From Kitasatospora terrestris (GTDB lineage Bacteria > Actinomycetota > Actinomycetes > Streptomycetales > Streptomycetaceae), in contig NZ_BAABIS010000001.1 in assembly GCF_039542905.1 (NCBI RefSeq), positions 1,488,001-1,552,000 on the forward strand: a stretch of 64,000 nt of DNA. Direction: 5' to 3'. Positions 63,516 through 64,000 of this stretch are shown here, one piece after another. Below the pieces are notes generated by a model. The model had not been told where the DNA came from and did no database searches. It saw nothing but the letters and a program-made list of their open reading frames with translations. Every line of letters begins with the position of its first letter. Positions within the stretch are counted from its first letter, which is position 1. A program made the position numbers and the translations under genes.

Positions 63516-64000
63516 ATGAAGGACATCGCCGCAGAGCTCTCCCCCGCCGATTACGCCGGCGCCGTCGCGACCGCCGTCCAGGCGGCCGCCGCGTACTACA
63601 CCGACGGCAGCACGCCGCTCGGCGACGACGAGTACGACGCCCTGGTGCGCGCCATCGCGACGTACGAGGAGGCCAACCCCGACCAGGTGCTGCCCGACTC
63701 CCCGACGGGGAAGGTCGCCGGTGGCGCGGTCGGCGGCGACGTGCCGCACTCGGTGCCGATGCTCTCGCTGGACAACGTGTTCAGCGCCGAGGAGCTCACC
63801 GAGTGGGCGGCCGGCCTGGAGCGCCGGATCGGCCGCCCGGTCGACGGCTGGTGCGTGGAGCCCAAGCTCGACGGCCTCGCGGTCGCCGCCCGCTACAGCG
63901 GGGGCCGGCTGCGGCAGATCCTGACCCGCGGCGACGGCCTCGCCGGCGAGGACATCTCGCACTCCGCCGACGCCGTCCTCGGCCTGCCCGCCACCCTCAC
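63516..64000 (+). CDS. ligA: NAD-dependent DNA ligase LigA, N-terminal part (cut by window edge)
   Basis: The visible 161 codons hold the LigA N-terminal Ia domain ([19 protein letters not shown]) and the start of the adenylation domain. They include the linker [17 protein letters not shown] and the active-site motif [15 protein letters not shown], whose Lys is adenylylated by NAD. The motif order and spacing are normal for the essential replicative ligase. The gene continues beyond the right edge. ATG 63516 is preceded by a weak GGGATGATGG. Confidence 0.96.
   Translation, partial: MKDIAAELSPADYAGAVATAVQAAAAYYTDGSTPLGDDEYDALVRAIATYEEANPDQVLPDSPTGKVAGGAVGGDVPHSVPMLSLDNVFSAEELTEWAAGLERRIGRPVDGWCVEPKLDGLAVAARYSGGRLRQILTRGDGLAGEDISHSADAVLGLPATL

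Overview
The window is high-GC actinomycete chromosome, most like Streptomyces or Kitasatospora. Supporting signs are the strong GC3 bias, frequent GTG starts, GTGA/ATGA coupled genes, a snapalysin/LysR pair, a LAL regulator, a mycothiol-type DsbA protein and many TetR/MarR/PadR regulators. No rRNA, tRNA, CRISPR array, IS element or replication origin was recognised. Both ends are cut: an APC permease on the left and NAD-dependent DNA ligase LigA on the right.

Region 1 (1-11 kb) holds a small orphan RiPP-like locus. Two short LuxR-type regulators are translationally coupled and divergent from a LanM-type synthetase. The synthetase is followed by a 72-aa putative precursor and a large LAL regulator. 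The LanM dehydratase half keeps its key residues, but every zinc or acid-base residue of the LanC-like half is replaced, and the putative precursor has a single Cys. The expected chemistry is therefore dehydration without enzyme-directed lanthionine formation.

Region 2 (11-18 kb) is mostly ordinary: a cis-prenyltransferase, snapalysin with its LysR activator, a zinc-finger protein, a DsbA-like oxidoreductase, a membrane protein and a DUF4246 protein with a possible Fe(II)/2OG site.

Region 3 (18.3-43.2 kb) is the main biosynthetic cluster. The minus strand encodes, in transcription order: LanB-like protein 2, a free-standing adenylation domain, a threonine dehydratase/serine racemase-like PLP enzyme, a free-standing carrier protein, LanB-like protein 1, NRPS C-A-PCP-C-A-PCP, NRPS C-A-PCP-C-A-PCP-TE, a P450 and an MFS exporter. 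MbtH and an Sfp-type phosphopantetheinyl transferase run divergently. There is no RiPP precursor. Two about 760-aa LanB-like proteins without a SpaB_C elimination domain sit beside a one-domain A plus PCP pair, which suggests that aminoacyl-tRNA chemistry acts on a carrier-protein-bound substrate before or during a five-residue NRPS assembly line. One of the four modular A domains has a threonine code. The same approx. 42-bp promoter/operator block stands upstream of both lanB-like 2 and the first NRPS, so the two transcription units appear to be one regulon.

Region 4 (43-64 kb) is accessory and core metabolism: ComB-like phosphatase, GlxA-type AraC regulator, isochorismatase-like hydrolase, Mut7-C protein, PadR/hydrolase pair, an LRV/HEAT-repeat gene split by an in-frame TGA, a TetR-pirin-MBL group, a MarR/epimerase pair, a G3P/ether-lipid-like group (DAG kinase, AGPS-like flavoenzyme, TetR, GlpD), a two-component system and ligA. 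Several divergent promoters contain clear palindromic operators.
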